A stretch of DNA of 64,000 nt from Enoplolaimus lenunculus (GCA_030248215.1 JASANG010003752.1:620001-684000); one strand, 5' to 3'; positions 45,801 through 56,695 are shown, counted from the stretch's first letter. Notes: generated from the letters alone by a model not told the origin. A program made the numbers and translations.

Positions 45801-48155
45801 TGCATTGAGGAAAACCGGCTGACTAGTTTTAACTATTTGTAAAACTTAAAATTGCATTTTTCGATGTGTTTCTCATTTTCAAACTAATAACAGTTTCACG
45901 GGAATTCCTTCATTTTCGTAGCACCCTTACCTCGCTTACAGCTTGCTCTGAAATCGGCAACAACTCATGATTGGTTTGATTGACACACTCGAGTGTTGTT
46001 GTGAGTCCTTCTTGAACTGCTTTAAATTTAAAATATGTCCAAAGTTTAATTGTAATATAAAAATTTAACGCCACAATAATACTTGTCGGTATAAAACACG
46101 ACAAAAACATATCAGCAACGGTAAAAATATGATATAACATTCGAATCAATTGTGACTGTTCTACAGCACATCCGTAGCCAGGGATTGGTTTTGCCAAAAT
46201 CAAAATCCACGTACAAACCAAGCATGCACCAGCAATAACTGCAATTGTTAATATACGAGCGTTGCGAACGTTACAATGGGATCGACGCACTGTTGGTAGA
46301 CGTAGAACAACAAAACGTTCAGCGGTAACGCATAAAATCAGCCAAACTGATGCACAATCGGTGAAATGGGTAATGAATTGAAACGATTTGCACGCGACTA
46401 CGTTGCCTTGATGTACAGACCACCCTAAAATTTGGAACATGAAATATTATTTGTTGCTGCCGTATGATTCGCCAATATGGAACATCGATAATCGAATTAT
46501 TTGTTCGGTCCATGTAAAAGCTATGGGTACCTGCCCAAGTGCCCACTAAGCCTAAGTCTAATCTTAAAGCCAAAAAAGCGTAAACGGAAGCTTAAAACAT
46601 GAACGCATTGCAGTGGCCCGAATAAAAGGGAAACGTACATTTGTTTGTCTATCCACAAGAGGGTTCTCCCTGGTATTCCGTTACGGACTGATATATTTTC
46701 ATTCAGCCCATGTTTAGTTGAATTCGACACCCTTCATTTTTATACTCTTTCTTTTGTTCAGAACAGACTTGCTCCGAAATTGGTCTGTTTAATGCCAGGC
46801 CCCTTTAAATAAAACTGCTGCGAATTGCCTGAGCATCTGTCGCATATTTCGCAGTTTAGGCCATTCTTCTGCTTTTGTCTTTAATGGACTCTAATTAGAA
46901 CTTATGGACTCTATCCACTAACGAATTCTAATTAGAGATACAGACTTCTGTTGATTGGGACTCAAAATGAAGACCTCCTCATATTAACCACTCGTATCCG
47001 AGTCGCTACAGAAATATTAATATTTAGTCTATGCCTCACAGTCTTTTGATCCCTTTCGTCTCCATGTCCCCCAGTCCCATTTGGCAAAGGCCATAATTAT
47101 CATGCTCCGGCTCTTTGACAATATCCTACTTTGGATTATGCTGAATTTCGGATTGCATTGTTGACTTTCATATGTTTCCGTTCTGCTGAAAAGGTTCATT
47201 GAGGTTATTTTGAAAGCAGTTGGCCTAAACTGTTTCAATTAATTTAGAACACAGTTACGTAGACGAAATTTATTCTAAATGAAATTGGAATCGTAGATCT
47301 GGGTGTATTATACCCGTTTTTTAAGTTTATGCTTATACAAGGCGCTTCACTGCAAAAAAGCAAAAATTGGTGAATCAAATAGAGTCTATCCGAAATAGGC
47401 TTTTAGGCATTACACTAACTACGTCAAATTCGACTCCGCCAGAGTCAAATTCGACTCACTGAGCGACTCGGGTGAGTTAAATTTGACTCTGGTGTAGTTG
47501 AATTTGACTCAGTTTGTGCAGTCCGGAATAGCATATTTCGAAGAGAGTCAATTTGACTCACAATTTTTTCTGTGTGCTTCAACGGTGGTGTGCGCCTTTA
47601 ATAGGCTTGTTTTGTGCTACCTGATGCAAGTATCTACGTATAACAATGGAAAAATCCCACGAGCGAAGTGAGGCAAAAGCCAGACGCATGTTTGTGAGTT
47701 CAAACTTTTCAAAAAACTCCGTTTTAAATCCAGTTTTAAAATTCATTTTGTCTTCCAACAGTGGACAATTATAAGACTGTGCTTACTTCAGCTATGTGAG
47801 ATTTGGAGACGACAATGAGGTTTTGGAAGCATATCTATTAGAGACACATTTCGAAATAAATACCTGAGATTCCTGTCAACCATTCAACAAGTAGCACCCC
47901 TAGGAACGCGACATCAACCACTGCTAAAGCAATCAAAAACGTATGCGAAGGATAACGTTTAGAACATCCGCTTCCATTCAGACGAGACAACAAAAACATC
48001 GCCAAGATGTTACCAGCCAGACCAAATGCAATAATTATCGGCATACTTATTCCAGCAATCATTCTTGACAGTGAAGCTCTGCTGTCATCATTCCCACTCG
48101 GCTCAGCTGCTTCCAGTGAACCAGAAACGCCAGTTGTTGTAAAATTTGATAGCAT
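42805..48155 (-). CDS. Rhodopsin-like (class A) peptide-type GPCR
   Basis: Four minus-strand exons, 48155-47864, 46424-45931, 45436-45300 and 42997-42805, join in phase to 371 aa. The extracellular N-terminus carries an N-glycosylation site (NFT 5-7). TM1 (about 33-56) has the conserved Gly-Asn (GNILAMFLLS), and TM2 follows in HTFLIALAVVDVAF. The TM3 cysteine is C109 (VVACKSF). The DRY motif is replaced by ERF (CVTAERFVVL). Then come TM4, an extracellular loop cysteine (GYGCAVEQS), TM5 (PTSIIVALNFYI), TM6 in exon 3 (LTKCLIIVTTTFVVMNSPHY) and TM7 in exon 4 (LLLYYGHHSMNFYLYTFFG). There NPxxY is replaced by NFYLY and a helix-8-like PRMKNAFW follows. A Cys-rich tail (CQCFDSCECCC) could be palmitoylated. 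Layout resembles nematode FMRFamide/sex-peptide-like receptors; the ligand is unknown. The donor of exon 3 (CA|GTGGTA) was chosen by phase. The last intron (2.3 kb) is filled with repeats. Confidence 0.88.
43008..43075. mobile_element. Short fragment of CCGGAGG MITE
   Basis: CAGGATGTAACCGGATG and GTAGCCGGAGGCAGACCTCC match both ends of the CCGGAGCCGG subfamily with the middle lost. It lies at the acceptor of the last GPCR exon. Confidence 0.5.
43430..43588. mobile_element. Partial TACTGTAGTGACCC MITE, opposite orientation to the next copy
   Basis: ACAAGACAAACAAACG, ACGGATAGTTGCAATACCGG, ACAGTCCGTAACCGAATAAC and GGTCAAATAAATATCAGTCC match, in inverse order, the left half of the element that begins at 43592. 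Together the two form a large inverted repeat with only a few bases between arms. Confidence 0.7.
43592..44035. mobile_element. TACTGTAGTGGCCC MITE, complete copy
   Basis: The ends TACTGTAGTGGCCCGAATAA and CCGGTCACTACAGTA are inverted. It is 444 bp. The interior contains CTCTAATTAGGG and GGGACTCTATCCGC, shared with the copies at 46609 and 52418. No coding potential; in the last intron of the GPCR. Confidence 0.75.
44060..44150. mobile_element. Fragment of AACGGAAACGGAAAT element
   Basis: AACGGAAACGGAAATGGAC, CGATTTTTGCCG and ATCCGGATATATCCTG resemble the words of the diverged element at 48670-49010. There are no clear ends. Confidence 0.4.
44150..44790. repeat. Dispersed repeat with about 175-bp tandem units, locus 3
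   Basis: It begins inside the header (GTCTGTCCGTCC, then AAACAATCTCAAGATCCGCTG), so the hairpin part is missing. Units with GCTAACTTGCATATTAGC follow at about 44271, 44440, 44610 and 44778. It is the most diverged of the three loci and lies in the last GPCR intron. Confidence 0.7.
44880..45299. other. GPCR intron 3, remaining part
   Basis: I see no further exon. GCGGCCCATGCAATC and AACATGGGCC near 45215-45235 match words of the telomere-word repeat family, so a decayed copy is likely. Confidence 0.35.
46540..46608 (+). repeat. Short degenerate telomere-like words
   Basis: CACTAAGCCTAAGTCTAATC continues with AAAGCC words. It is a short relative of the TTAGGC tracts, in the first GPCR intron. 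Confidence 0.35.
46609..47011. mobile_element. TACTGTAGTGGCCC MITE, diverged copy
   Basis: GCAGTGGCCCGAATAAAAGG at the left and CGAGTCGCTACAG at the right correspond to the ends of the copy at 43592. The interior shares GGTATTCCGTTACGGACTG and GGACTCTATCC. It is about 403 bp, in the first GPCR intron. Confidence 0.7.
47348..47574. mobile_element. GAGTC/GACTC MITE, copy 3 (diverged)
   Basis: The left end CACTGCAAAAAAG and the right end CACAATTTTTTCTGTG are weaker than in the other copies. CTCCGCCAGAGTCAAATTCG and GAGTCAATTTGACTC lie inside. TA flanks are not preserved. It is about 227 bp, in GPCR intron 1. Confidence 0.7.
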
Positions 48156-48575
48156 AACTAAATTATTTAGCTACCATCAAATTAGAAGTTAGTAAGAAAT
48201 CGCAAACAATTGAAATGATTTGCTTATGAAAGAAACTGATTAGTGTTTTTGAAAATCATGGTTAACAGGCGGTTAGAATCTTATTTTTGCCGACCATGGG
48301 GGCCTGCGCCCCCGTTACAAATTTTTTTGATAAAATGGTAGGTCACCACCTTACAATTTTTCTTCATCAGAAAATTGGTACATAATATGTATAGCATACA
48401 GGAGAACTTTGTTTTATAACTTTTACCAGTCCATCCTACCATCATAAATTTCTGGATCCTTCACTGTTCATCACCAAACTTTTGCTTTAAGGACATAAGA
48501 TGAGTCTCCAATTTTACTTTGACTGAAGTTAATATGCCTGCACTGTTAATCTGTAATATGTTAAAATTTGTCAGC
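48156..48575. other. Region upstream of the GPCR gene
   Basis: This should hold the GPCR promoter, but I recognise no element. A short hairpin GGGGGCCTGCGCCCCC (48299-48314) stands out, and resembles the end of an unclassified repeat. Confidence 0.35.
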
Positions 48576-49015
48576 GACTTTAGTATTTACTTAACTAATT
48601 AAGTAAGGTTTTAAAAGCGACAAAATGGTTAAGTAATTACTTAGCGCGTACTGAAATACTAAGTTGTATTTTTAGTAGGGTTTCGGATATCCATTTCCGT
48701 TTCCGTTAAAAATCGGTGTCCGTTACCGTTATATAAATACCGGAAATTCTGTTATTTTTATGCTCAAAACTTAGTTGTAAATCACGTATATAGCTCGCAA
48801 TTTTTCATTGTAGGTACGATTCGACTGTTTGAAATGAAATATAAATTACCAAATTCATTCGAAATCTTAAACTCTTCGGTAAACTCACTATTTCTTAAAT
48901 TTTACAAAATCCGATGAATATTTGCATACCTCAATTATGTTGCCAGAAAAATTAAACATCTTTGAAACTTTTATATTCAATACTCGTTTTTCGTTTCCAT
49001 TTCCGATATTCTGAT
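48576..49015. mobile_element. ACTTAAGT MITE end joined to AACGGAAA element remnant
   Basis: TTAAGTAATTACTTAGCGCG and TACTAAGTTG...GTAGGGTTTCGG match the right side of the element at 20085. It runs straight into GATATCCATTTCCGTTTCCG, whose partner TTTCCATTTCCGATATTC is at about 48998-49015, an inverted pair. Two element remnants are probably adjacent or nested. Confidence 0.5.
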
Positions 49016-49481
49016 CACTATCTCTACAATTTTACTTTAGACCAATGTTGATATGCCTGAACTGTAAATTTGTAATATATCAAATAGTCACATAACACGC
49101 ATCACAGTGACAGCGTGACACACCTCTGCTTAGCTTGTTTTGAGACAAGCACAATTTATAGTTCGTTAAAAGGAAACGGGAGTTTCACCTGGCTTATAAG
49201 CCTGTTGTGTGCTCAATTGTGGAACGCTAACTTCAAAATAAAAACGCTACAACATCATCTTTAGTCTTGAACGCAGACAGAATGATTTGGTCAACGTTTC
49301 TAGAAGTTTTAGATAAAACAAGAAAAACATACACATACACTGAAGATAAAGAATACGTTGGTGGACTTAGAAGTCAAAAAAGATTTTCTAACTTTAACGC
49401 AATGTTACACAGCGTGTTTTATAATAAGCTTCGCCCATACTTCTGATATTTAGTATTCGGGTACGACTGTCTCTACTGGTA

Positions 49482-49702
49482 CACTGCAAAAAATGCAGAG
49501 TCAAATTGACTCTCACAGAAACAGGCTTTTCCGGACTACACAAACTGAGTCAAATTCGACTTGCCAGAGTCAAACGCTCGACTATCCGAGCGACTCAGTT
49601 AGTCGAATTTGACTCTGGCGGAGTCGAATTTTGACTCAGTTTGCGTAGTCAGGAAAAGCCTATTTCGGAGAGAGTCAATTTGACTCACCATTTTTTGTAG
49701 TG
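49482..49702. mobile_element. GAGTC/GACTC MITE, copy 4
   Basis: The left end CACTGCAAAAAATGCAG and right end CACCATTTTTTGTAGTG are inverted, with TA on both sides (49480-49481 and 49703-49704). It is 221 bp. The interior holds GAGTCAAATTCGAC and GACTCTGGCGGAGTC palindromes. Confidence 0.85.
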
Positions 49703-50512
49703 TACGACGGTGCGCGCTTACACCCCCGTCAATATAAATCCAGGATGCAAGTTAAAAAATTGCTCCATCGGCGCTATTTACGTTACAAATGACGTTTATT
49801 CTTGCTGTTAGGTTCAGTGGGCTCGGCACTTATACATATATAAATTTATATCTATATATAAATATATATTTATATATCTATATATCTATAAACATGAGCC
49901 TTTACCTAAAATATGCAGCGTCTCTATGTTCATAATGGTTTTCTTAGGTTTACAGGTTTATATGGCAGGTAATCTTTAGGTTATACCTATGTGTGTAACA
50001 AACTATACTTTATAGATCTATTCAGCACAGTTGTCTTTAGGCTTTAATTTATTTGCGAACTACTTAACTGAACCTATACATATCTTTTATATTGGCCAAA
50101 GTAATAACAAAGGCTGTCATGCGTCTTTTGGGCAAACCTGAACGCTATAAAGTATCAAAAATAATACAGCGAAAATTAAAAGAATAACTATACTTGATGA
50201 ACGTATATATTAAGCTACCTATGGTTATTGTGCAGAATACGACCGCGCTGATAAAACAAAATAAAATATTTAATTACTTTCACGGGCTACTAAGATTTGC
50301 ATATATTTTCTGTGAAAAATTGCACAAAATAAGTTAATACACTTCGTTTGAGTTTTAATCAGTTACGCAACCATTTTAGGTAAGATATGCGTGTAGCGCC
50401 GTGAGCAAACATACATCGTCTGCTCAATAGTGTCGCTGAACTGAAACATGTCGTGGTCAAAATTGTCCAATTTCTGTAGTCTGTGACTCTCGATTCCTTT
50501 AATCCTACAAAT
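49703..50512. other. Intergenic with an AT microsatellite
   Basis: Bases about 49834-49896 are a TATATA/ATATTTATAT microsatellite. The rest shows no gene, repeat end or RNA. Confidence 0.5.
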
Positions 50513-50772
50513 CAATGCAAAAAAATAGTAAGTCAAATTGACTCGCTCCGAAATAGGCTCTACGGTACTACACAGACTGAGTCAAATTTGACTCCGCCAG
50601 AGTCAAACGTTCGACTTAGTGAGTCGAACATGACTCTTGAAATTCGACTCCGCCAGATTCAAACCTTCGAGTGAGTCGAATTTGACTGGTGGAATCGAAT
50701 TTTACTCAGTTTGTGTTAGTTCCGCAGAGTCTGTTTCGGAGAGAGCAATTTGACTCATCATTATTTGCAGTG
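50513..50772. mobile_element. GAGTC/GACTC MITE, copy 5
   Basis: The left end CAATGCAAAAAAATAG is diverged. The right end CATTATTTGCAGTG is followed by TA. It is about 260 bp, longest of the family because the GACTC/GAGTC palindrome block is extended. Confidence 0.75.
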
Positions 50773-51822
50773 TAGTTGTTTCAAATTTCCTAAACAACGC
50801 GAAACATCGCGTTTTGGACGTCGAAGTTAACAACGCGGCTATTGCCCAAAGTCATAAACATCCATGACCGTAGAAAGCTCACGTTGCAAGGGGGCATTTT
50901 TCAGGAGGGACATACAATGGTTTTCGTTGCTTACAAGCAAAGTTAAAAATTTCGTGGGGGGCTAACACTTTTGACACGTGGACTGAGCCCCCTTGCTCCA
51001 CTTGCCTACGGGCTCGATATCAGTCGCCCAACACAAACTGATAAACCTGCTTCAGTGACCAGGTTGGGTGATGGAAATTTACGCATCCGTCAATTATTCG
51101 AACGGGTGTTGTTTTCTTTAGCTCTACTTTTCTACGAAGTTATCAACAACCTATTAAAAGGTAATTTAAAGTATAAACATTTGTCTTTCTAAAACCATAA
51201 AAAGTTGAAGTTTACGATAGGGTAGAAACACCTCCCCGCAATTTTGTTATAATCAAACTCATAGCAATGTTCATGGAATATTCATCATCTCTATTCCAGG
51301 AAATGCTTTGATTTTAAAAAATATTAACCACTCATGATTGTGTTAATACGCGGATCGTACAATCGCTGTAAAGGGTAAACTTGCCTATTATAAACACTTG
51401 CATTGTACCTATTTTCACATCTAAGAAACTAACATCATTTTCTATGCAAGAACATGTTTAGTTGTATATATGGACGCATTGTCCCCTCCCCCCGGGCAGA
51501 GTTAGTTTCAGACTAATACAAGAGGATAACACTAGCTAGACGAATATGATTTCACTTGAACGTTTGGCGAATTGTCGCTAGGCAACTATCGCGTTTGGGC
51601 AGTTGTCGTTTGGATTAATTTTTGCAATTCGATTTTACAATTTACAATTGTGTTTACTTTTAAATTTTAACCGTAATCCTAAATCCGAACAATAAAACTT
51701 TAGAAAATTTGAGATTAATTCATTTTGAACTTTTCTGTTAACTCAACTCTAAACTTTCTAACGATAAAGACATAATAAAGGTAAATGAAAAGATTTTTTG
51801 AAGAATTTCAAAGAAATAACAG
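50773..51822. other. Intergenic, no feature recognised
   Basis: I see no gene. A short C-run lies near 51480-51496. Nothing else is supported. Confidence 0.3.
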
Positions 51823-52098
51823 CGATTAGAAATGTGAAACTGTAGATGCTTAATGCTTTGTAAATAGTTTCTTTTTCTTTTTTCCCTACCCCCCCTCTAA
51901 ATTCTTAACCTCCTTTTCAAAAACTTTTTAACATTTTAAAATATCCCCCTTCCCCCCCAATAAAAAAAACAACAAATTTTTCAATCTCCCTCCTTTTTTT
52001 TTTTAACTTTTAATTTTCCTATCCTAAATCCAAAAAAAAAAAAAAAAAAAAAAAAAAAACGATTAGAAATGTGAAACTGTAGATGCTTAATGCTTTGT
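51823..52098. repeat. 198-bp pyrimidine-rich poly(A)-ended insert between 39-bp direct repeats
   Basis: Bases 51823-51861 and 52060-52098 are identical over 39 bp. Between them is a T/C-rich insert with several C-runs, ending in an uninterrupted A-run of about 28. The layout looks like a retrotransposed RNA with a long target duplication. A replication-slippage or assembly origin is equally open, because the insert is extremely low in complexity. Confidence 0.7.
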
Positions 52099-52417
52099 GT
52101 GAAATTATGTTTATCAATTTCATACTTTATTCGCCTAAGCGACACCTTCGTATAATGCAAATGCGTGTTTATGTTGAACATTTTTCAGTTGAATAGTCAT
52201 TACATTCACGGTACAAACGCCTACATGTGGTTAACAAAAACAAAATATTTTCTCATATACAATCTTGCCCACCGATGAGTATAACGCAAAGTTAAACCAA
52301 CTGTTGGGGTGAAAACAATCGCTGGGGTCAAACTAATCGTTGAGGTGAAACCAACCGTACGGTTATATATCGAGAGAGATTGATACCAGGGTCGTATATA
52401 CATCTATAAAAAGCAAT

Positions 52418-52840
52418 TACTGTAGTGACCCAAATAAGAGGGAGGTCTCACTTTGAGTTGTAATCAACAGGAGTGCGTATCCCTAATAAGAGTAAGTAAA
52501 AGCGGATAGAGTCCCTAAACCATGATTAGGGTCCATAAATTGTCATTTATCCCAAATTGTAATGCATAAAGGAGTCCTGCACGAAATGCAGTTGAGTTCA
52601 AAACTTTGAAGCATACTTAGTTTTGAAAGTACATTCTTATACGTAGCCTTGCATTATCGCTCAAAGTTTTTATACAAGACAAATAAACGTTGAATTTAAC
52701 GGATACTTGCAATACCGAATATATGTCAGTAACGAAGGGTGCGTTAAAAATAAATAACAGTCCGGAACCGAATAACAGGGGGGTACCCTCCGGAGAGGTC
52801 AAATAAATATCAGTCTCCGTCCTCTATTCGGGTCACTTAC
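52418..52840. mobile_element. TACTGTAGTGACCC MITE, inverted copy
   Basis: The left end TACTGTAGTGACCCAAATAA and right end TATTCGGGTCACTTA are inverted. The interior matches the copy at 43592 in reverse order (GGATAGAGTCCCTAAACC, then ACAGTCCGGAACCGAATAAC). It is 423 bp. Confidence 0.75.
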
Positions 52841-53414
52841 GTGAATTCATAATAACAGAAAATCTGTAAACGTAATTGGTTTCTGGCACAAACAACTGTC
52901 GCTAAGAGAAAATACGAATAAGAGTTTTAGCAACTCTGATTAGCATAGAAATTAAACCAAAAATCTTTATAAACATATTTTTGGCTATGGACAAAATTCT
53001 TTGTCAAATAAATAGGTTTCGAGGAAAATATTCGATAATTGATGTGCAGATGTAAATGATTGCGCAACTTTTACGTCTTTAGCACATGTGCCGGTATTCC
53101 GGCTATTGCTCTAAAATGGTTTAATGTTTTAGAACTTTTGCATGCTTGAGCTTCTTATGACATCATTATATCATTCAGCATTGAATTTTGTGTGTTTGTA
53201 CTTATAAAAAGTCAAATTTTTGTAAAAAGTATTCTTTTTAAAACTGAGTAAAATTATTTGTCAAAAAGTTCAACGAAATATTCCATTATATACGCTGCTT
53301 GCGGAACTGAAATGAATGATGTTGAATTTCTTACCATTGGACTAACGATTCTTCTGTTATGGTTTTTAAAAACCGGTACTGACATAAAATTTGTTACTTC
53401 CCATTTAATTAATA

Positions 53415-53885
53415 CTATATGGTATTTTTACTTACCCATAGTAAATGTAATGGTATTTTTACTTACCCATAAATGTAATGGTATTTTTACTTACCCATAG
53501 TAAATGTAATGGTATTTTTACTTACCCATAGTAAATGGAATGGTATTTTTACTTACCCATAGTCAATGTAATGGTATTTTTACTTACCCATAAATGTAAT
53601 GGTATTTTTACTTACCCATAGTAAATGTAATGGTATTTTTACTTACCCATAAATGTAATGGTATTTTTACTTACCCATAGTAAATGTAATGGTATTTTTA
53701 CTTACCCATTGTAAATGTAATGGTATTTTTACTTACCCATAAATGTAATGGTATTTTTACTTACCCATAAATGTAATCGGATTTTTACTTACCCATAGTA
53801 AATGTAATGATATTTTTACTTACCCATAGTAAATGTAATGGTATTTTTACTTACCCATAGGAAATGTAATGGTATTTTTAGTTAG
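53415..53885. repeat. Minisatellite array, 31- and 27-bp units, left block
   Basis: The unit is GGTATTTTTACTTACCCATA plus GTAAATGTAAT. A short form lacks GTAA-type bases (CCCATAAATGTAAT). About 15 units alternate irregularly between the two lengths. It abuts the 3' end of the LINE. Short open frames that run through it are artefacts of repetition. Confidence 0.9.
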
Positions 53886-53997
53886 ATAGATAGATAGATA
53901 AAGTAGAAAGAGGATATGACGCCACTGTGGGCGTTCGCGTAGACAAATTAAAAGCATTGTCCATTGCGACATCCTACGACCATATATACTCTGTGTG

Positions 53998-55340
53998 TCA
54001 CTCTACATTAACCTTTAGACGTTCTGTTTCAACAATAGACTTATAAATTTTCCTTATATCAAGAGATCTAATTTCTCTAACAGATAATGTCTTCCTACCA
54101 AGAAATTGCTCGCGTTTGTCTTCCCACCGTTTGCATACGCATAAAAAGTGCTCAGCGGTCTCACTTACATTGCATTCTGAAGAATTTTTATCTTGAGCTA
54201 CTCTCATTCTAAATAAGTGATAACTTAACCAACAATGTCCCGATAAAATCTGAATACATTGTCTAAGTTTGTCTTTATTAAGCTTTAATAAAAATCTACT
54301 TCTTCATATGTTTGGTTCTTGAATTATTGATCTTGTAAATCTACAGATTTTCTGATTTATCCATCTATATATAAATTTTTTTGTGCATCCATGATGTAAT
54401 TAGTACCGGTTCTGGTCCTATAAATCGTCTACCTGATCCACGCCTTGCTAATTCATCCGCTAAGTCATTACCGATTACATTTGAGTGACCCGGTACCCAC
54501 ACTAGTAAAACTTCATTTAATTGTGAGAGTTCTTTAATTGCTATTCGACACTCGTTAGCTATTTTAGATCTAATTTTGAGACAATGTACAGCTTTCAGTG
54601 CTGCCTGACTGTCTGAAATAATGAGTATTCTTTTTTCAGCAGTATTCCTTCCTGTTAACTCTTCAGCGCATATTTTGATCGCAAGGATTTCTGTCTGGAA
54701 AACTGAAACACTCTCCTAGTGATCGGCTAACCATGAAGTGCTCTGAGAAAATTCCAGCACCTGCTAATTTCCTTGCTGCACCTTGACCGACAGAGCCATC
54801 CGTGTAGCATACTATATCGTCATTCCTTTGAAAATCTCTTATAAAATTATTCCAAAATGCTCTAGATGTAAACAACACATTGCATGTCGGTTCATCTATT
54901 ATTTCACCTGACATGTTATCTGAAGGAAAACTGAGCACATCTAGTTGATTGATCTCAGCCGAGTAATCTCGATGTCTTTTGATACTAAAGACGTTATCGC
55001 CCTCTGATAATTTATTAATTCTGTTTAGTTCTGCAATCCCTTCTTTCATTATCTCAAGATCTATTGAAAGCAGATTTAAAATCGTTTCCATACTTATAGT
55101 CGGAGTCGAGCTAACAGCTCCTGTTATCATCAAACAGGCCATTCTAGATATCTTAATAGCTTTCTTTGCGTAGGTTTTTAATTTAAGTCTGTGCCACCAT
55201 ACCAGTGCTCCATAACAGACTAGTGGTAAAACTACTGTTCTATATATAAACAGAATAGATTTAAGAGTTAACCCCCAAGTCTTCCCTATGGCTGATCGAC
55301 TTATCATAAGCGCTTTAATACTTTTATTAATAACAAACAT
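53998..55340 (-). pseudogene. LINE ORF2 C-terminal part: RT end, RNase H, CCHC
   Basis: Frame 55340-54663 starts in the RT connection region (LPLVCYGALVWWHRLKLKTY) and enters RNase H with YTDGSVGQG. One frameshift near 54710 then leads to QTEILAI, IISDSQAALKAV and VWVPGHSNVIGNDLADELAR, which complete the D-E-D-D catalytic set. A final segment (54207-53998) carries C-C-H-C spaced residues in SSECNVSETAEHFLCVC, the finger typical of I/R1-like LINE C-termini. The polymerase active site is absent. Confidence 0.85.
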
Positions 55341-55830
55341 CCTCTCCTCGCTTATTGCAATTCGTGCTGTCCCAAATTACATGATGGGCATTTGCATCGC
55401 ATCCTATAATTAGTCTAATATTTCTTGTTTTGCAGAAACTTACAGTTTTCTTGAAGGTGTCACTAGGTGGTGCGTCTTTGGAGTCATATGTTAAGTAACT
55501 TGACATGATCCATGTTTCCTTCCCACCATTACCAAAGTCTATTCTTAGTTTAACTGTAGTATTATCTTGATCACTAAAATTTGTCATTTGTACACCTCTT
55601 AACTCCTTCTTCACCAATATTGCTGTCCTGGGTCTTACTCCGCTGTATGTAAACATATCAAAGTCTTTATTTACAAAGCAAGGTCTGTTACTTACGAGGT
55701 ACGGTTCCTGGCAGAGCACAATGTCGACGCGCTGACCCCCGATCTCCCTCGTTGAGCCTGATCTTAGTTTACCTAATTCAACTATAGCCCCTTTGCAGTG
55801 CTGTAGGTTCACCTGTCTAATTTTGATCAT
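55327..55830 (-). pseudogene. LINE ORF2 N-terminal part: APE-like endonuclease
   Basis: The 167-codon frame starts MIKIRQVNLQHCKGA, contains the metal-binding QEPYL and the GCDANAHHVIWDS motif (Asp-x-Asn and following), and so resembles an R1/LOA-type AP endonuclease. It stops just after the motif where the element lost its middle. The conserved residues are present, but the domain is C-terminally truncated. Confidence 0.85.
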
Positions 55831-55977
55831 GGTGATATCTTATTTAAACTGTAACTAATCTAAGACTTGACTCATCTGAGTTATTAAGAGTCATTGTCTT
55901 AAGAGTCTGTAATTTACTTATCCCTAGTGGGCTCACCCATTCTCCAAAAGGAGACCCGGGTCAGCTCGTAACAGGGT

Positions 55978-56695
55978 CTAAATTGAAGTCATGCTCTTCA
56001 GGTGTGAATTTCCTTGTAGAATTTTCACTGTCATATCTGCTAAAAGCTTCTGACTCCCTTGAGCTGCTTGCTTATAGCTGATTTTGACTCTTTTTCTGTC
56101 CTCTGGAGTTTCCCCTGTCGGACTTCTATTGCGCTTGCTCTGACCTTCCCCCGAAGTAGATGGAATATCTGCCCCCGGAGGTAAGGGTGGGAAATTTCCC
56201 TCTGCAGCTAACTTCTTGTTCTTCTTTTTCTGAGCACCGCTAAGGGCATGGCCTTTCTGTAGAGGCGTTTTCGAGCGACTCTTGGAAGGAAATTTCTTCC
56301 AAAAGTAACTGGATTTCTGCCTAAGCTCAGAAATTTGTTTAGACTGATCAGACTCGCCCTGGCAAGCAGATACAGCAAGCTTTGGAGCTCCCCCTCTGCT
56401 GAACAGGACGAGTCTTGTTCGACTGATAAAGCTACTGCCTGCCCAGGTAGTACAGCAGACGGTACGCCCCCCTACCTGAACAGACATCGTCACTTGTAGT
56501 GACGTCTAAATTCAAAACTAAGGGACTAAGCCCTGATTCTTCGACACCGACCCTCTGAGGTGGACCGGGCGGGACTGCGGCCAACGATTGCCGCCGATTG
56601 TTGTTGTTGTTGTTGTTGACGGCGCCACCGCCTGTCCCGCTGGCATCAGGCACCGCTTCCGAAAATTCATCATCATCATCTTCGTTTTGTTCCAT
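55978..56695 (-). pseudogene. LINE ORF1 remnant
   Basis: Two overlapping frames (56695-56432 and 56493-55978) probably come from one ORF1. The first begins MEQNEDDDDEFSEAVPDASG and has an Asn run. The second is basic and Pro/Ser-rich (KSRSKTPLQKGHALSG), ending near MTVKILQGNSHLKSM. No zinc knuckle is visible, so the nucleic-acid-binding part may be lost or elsewhere. Confidence 0.65.

Noticed and set aside
53258-53500. 80-codon frame running into the minisatellite
   Set aside because: The C-terminal half is minisatellite translation, and the N-terminal half has no splice support or resemblance.
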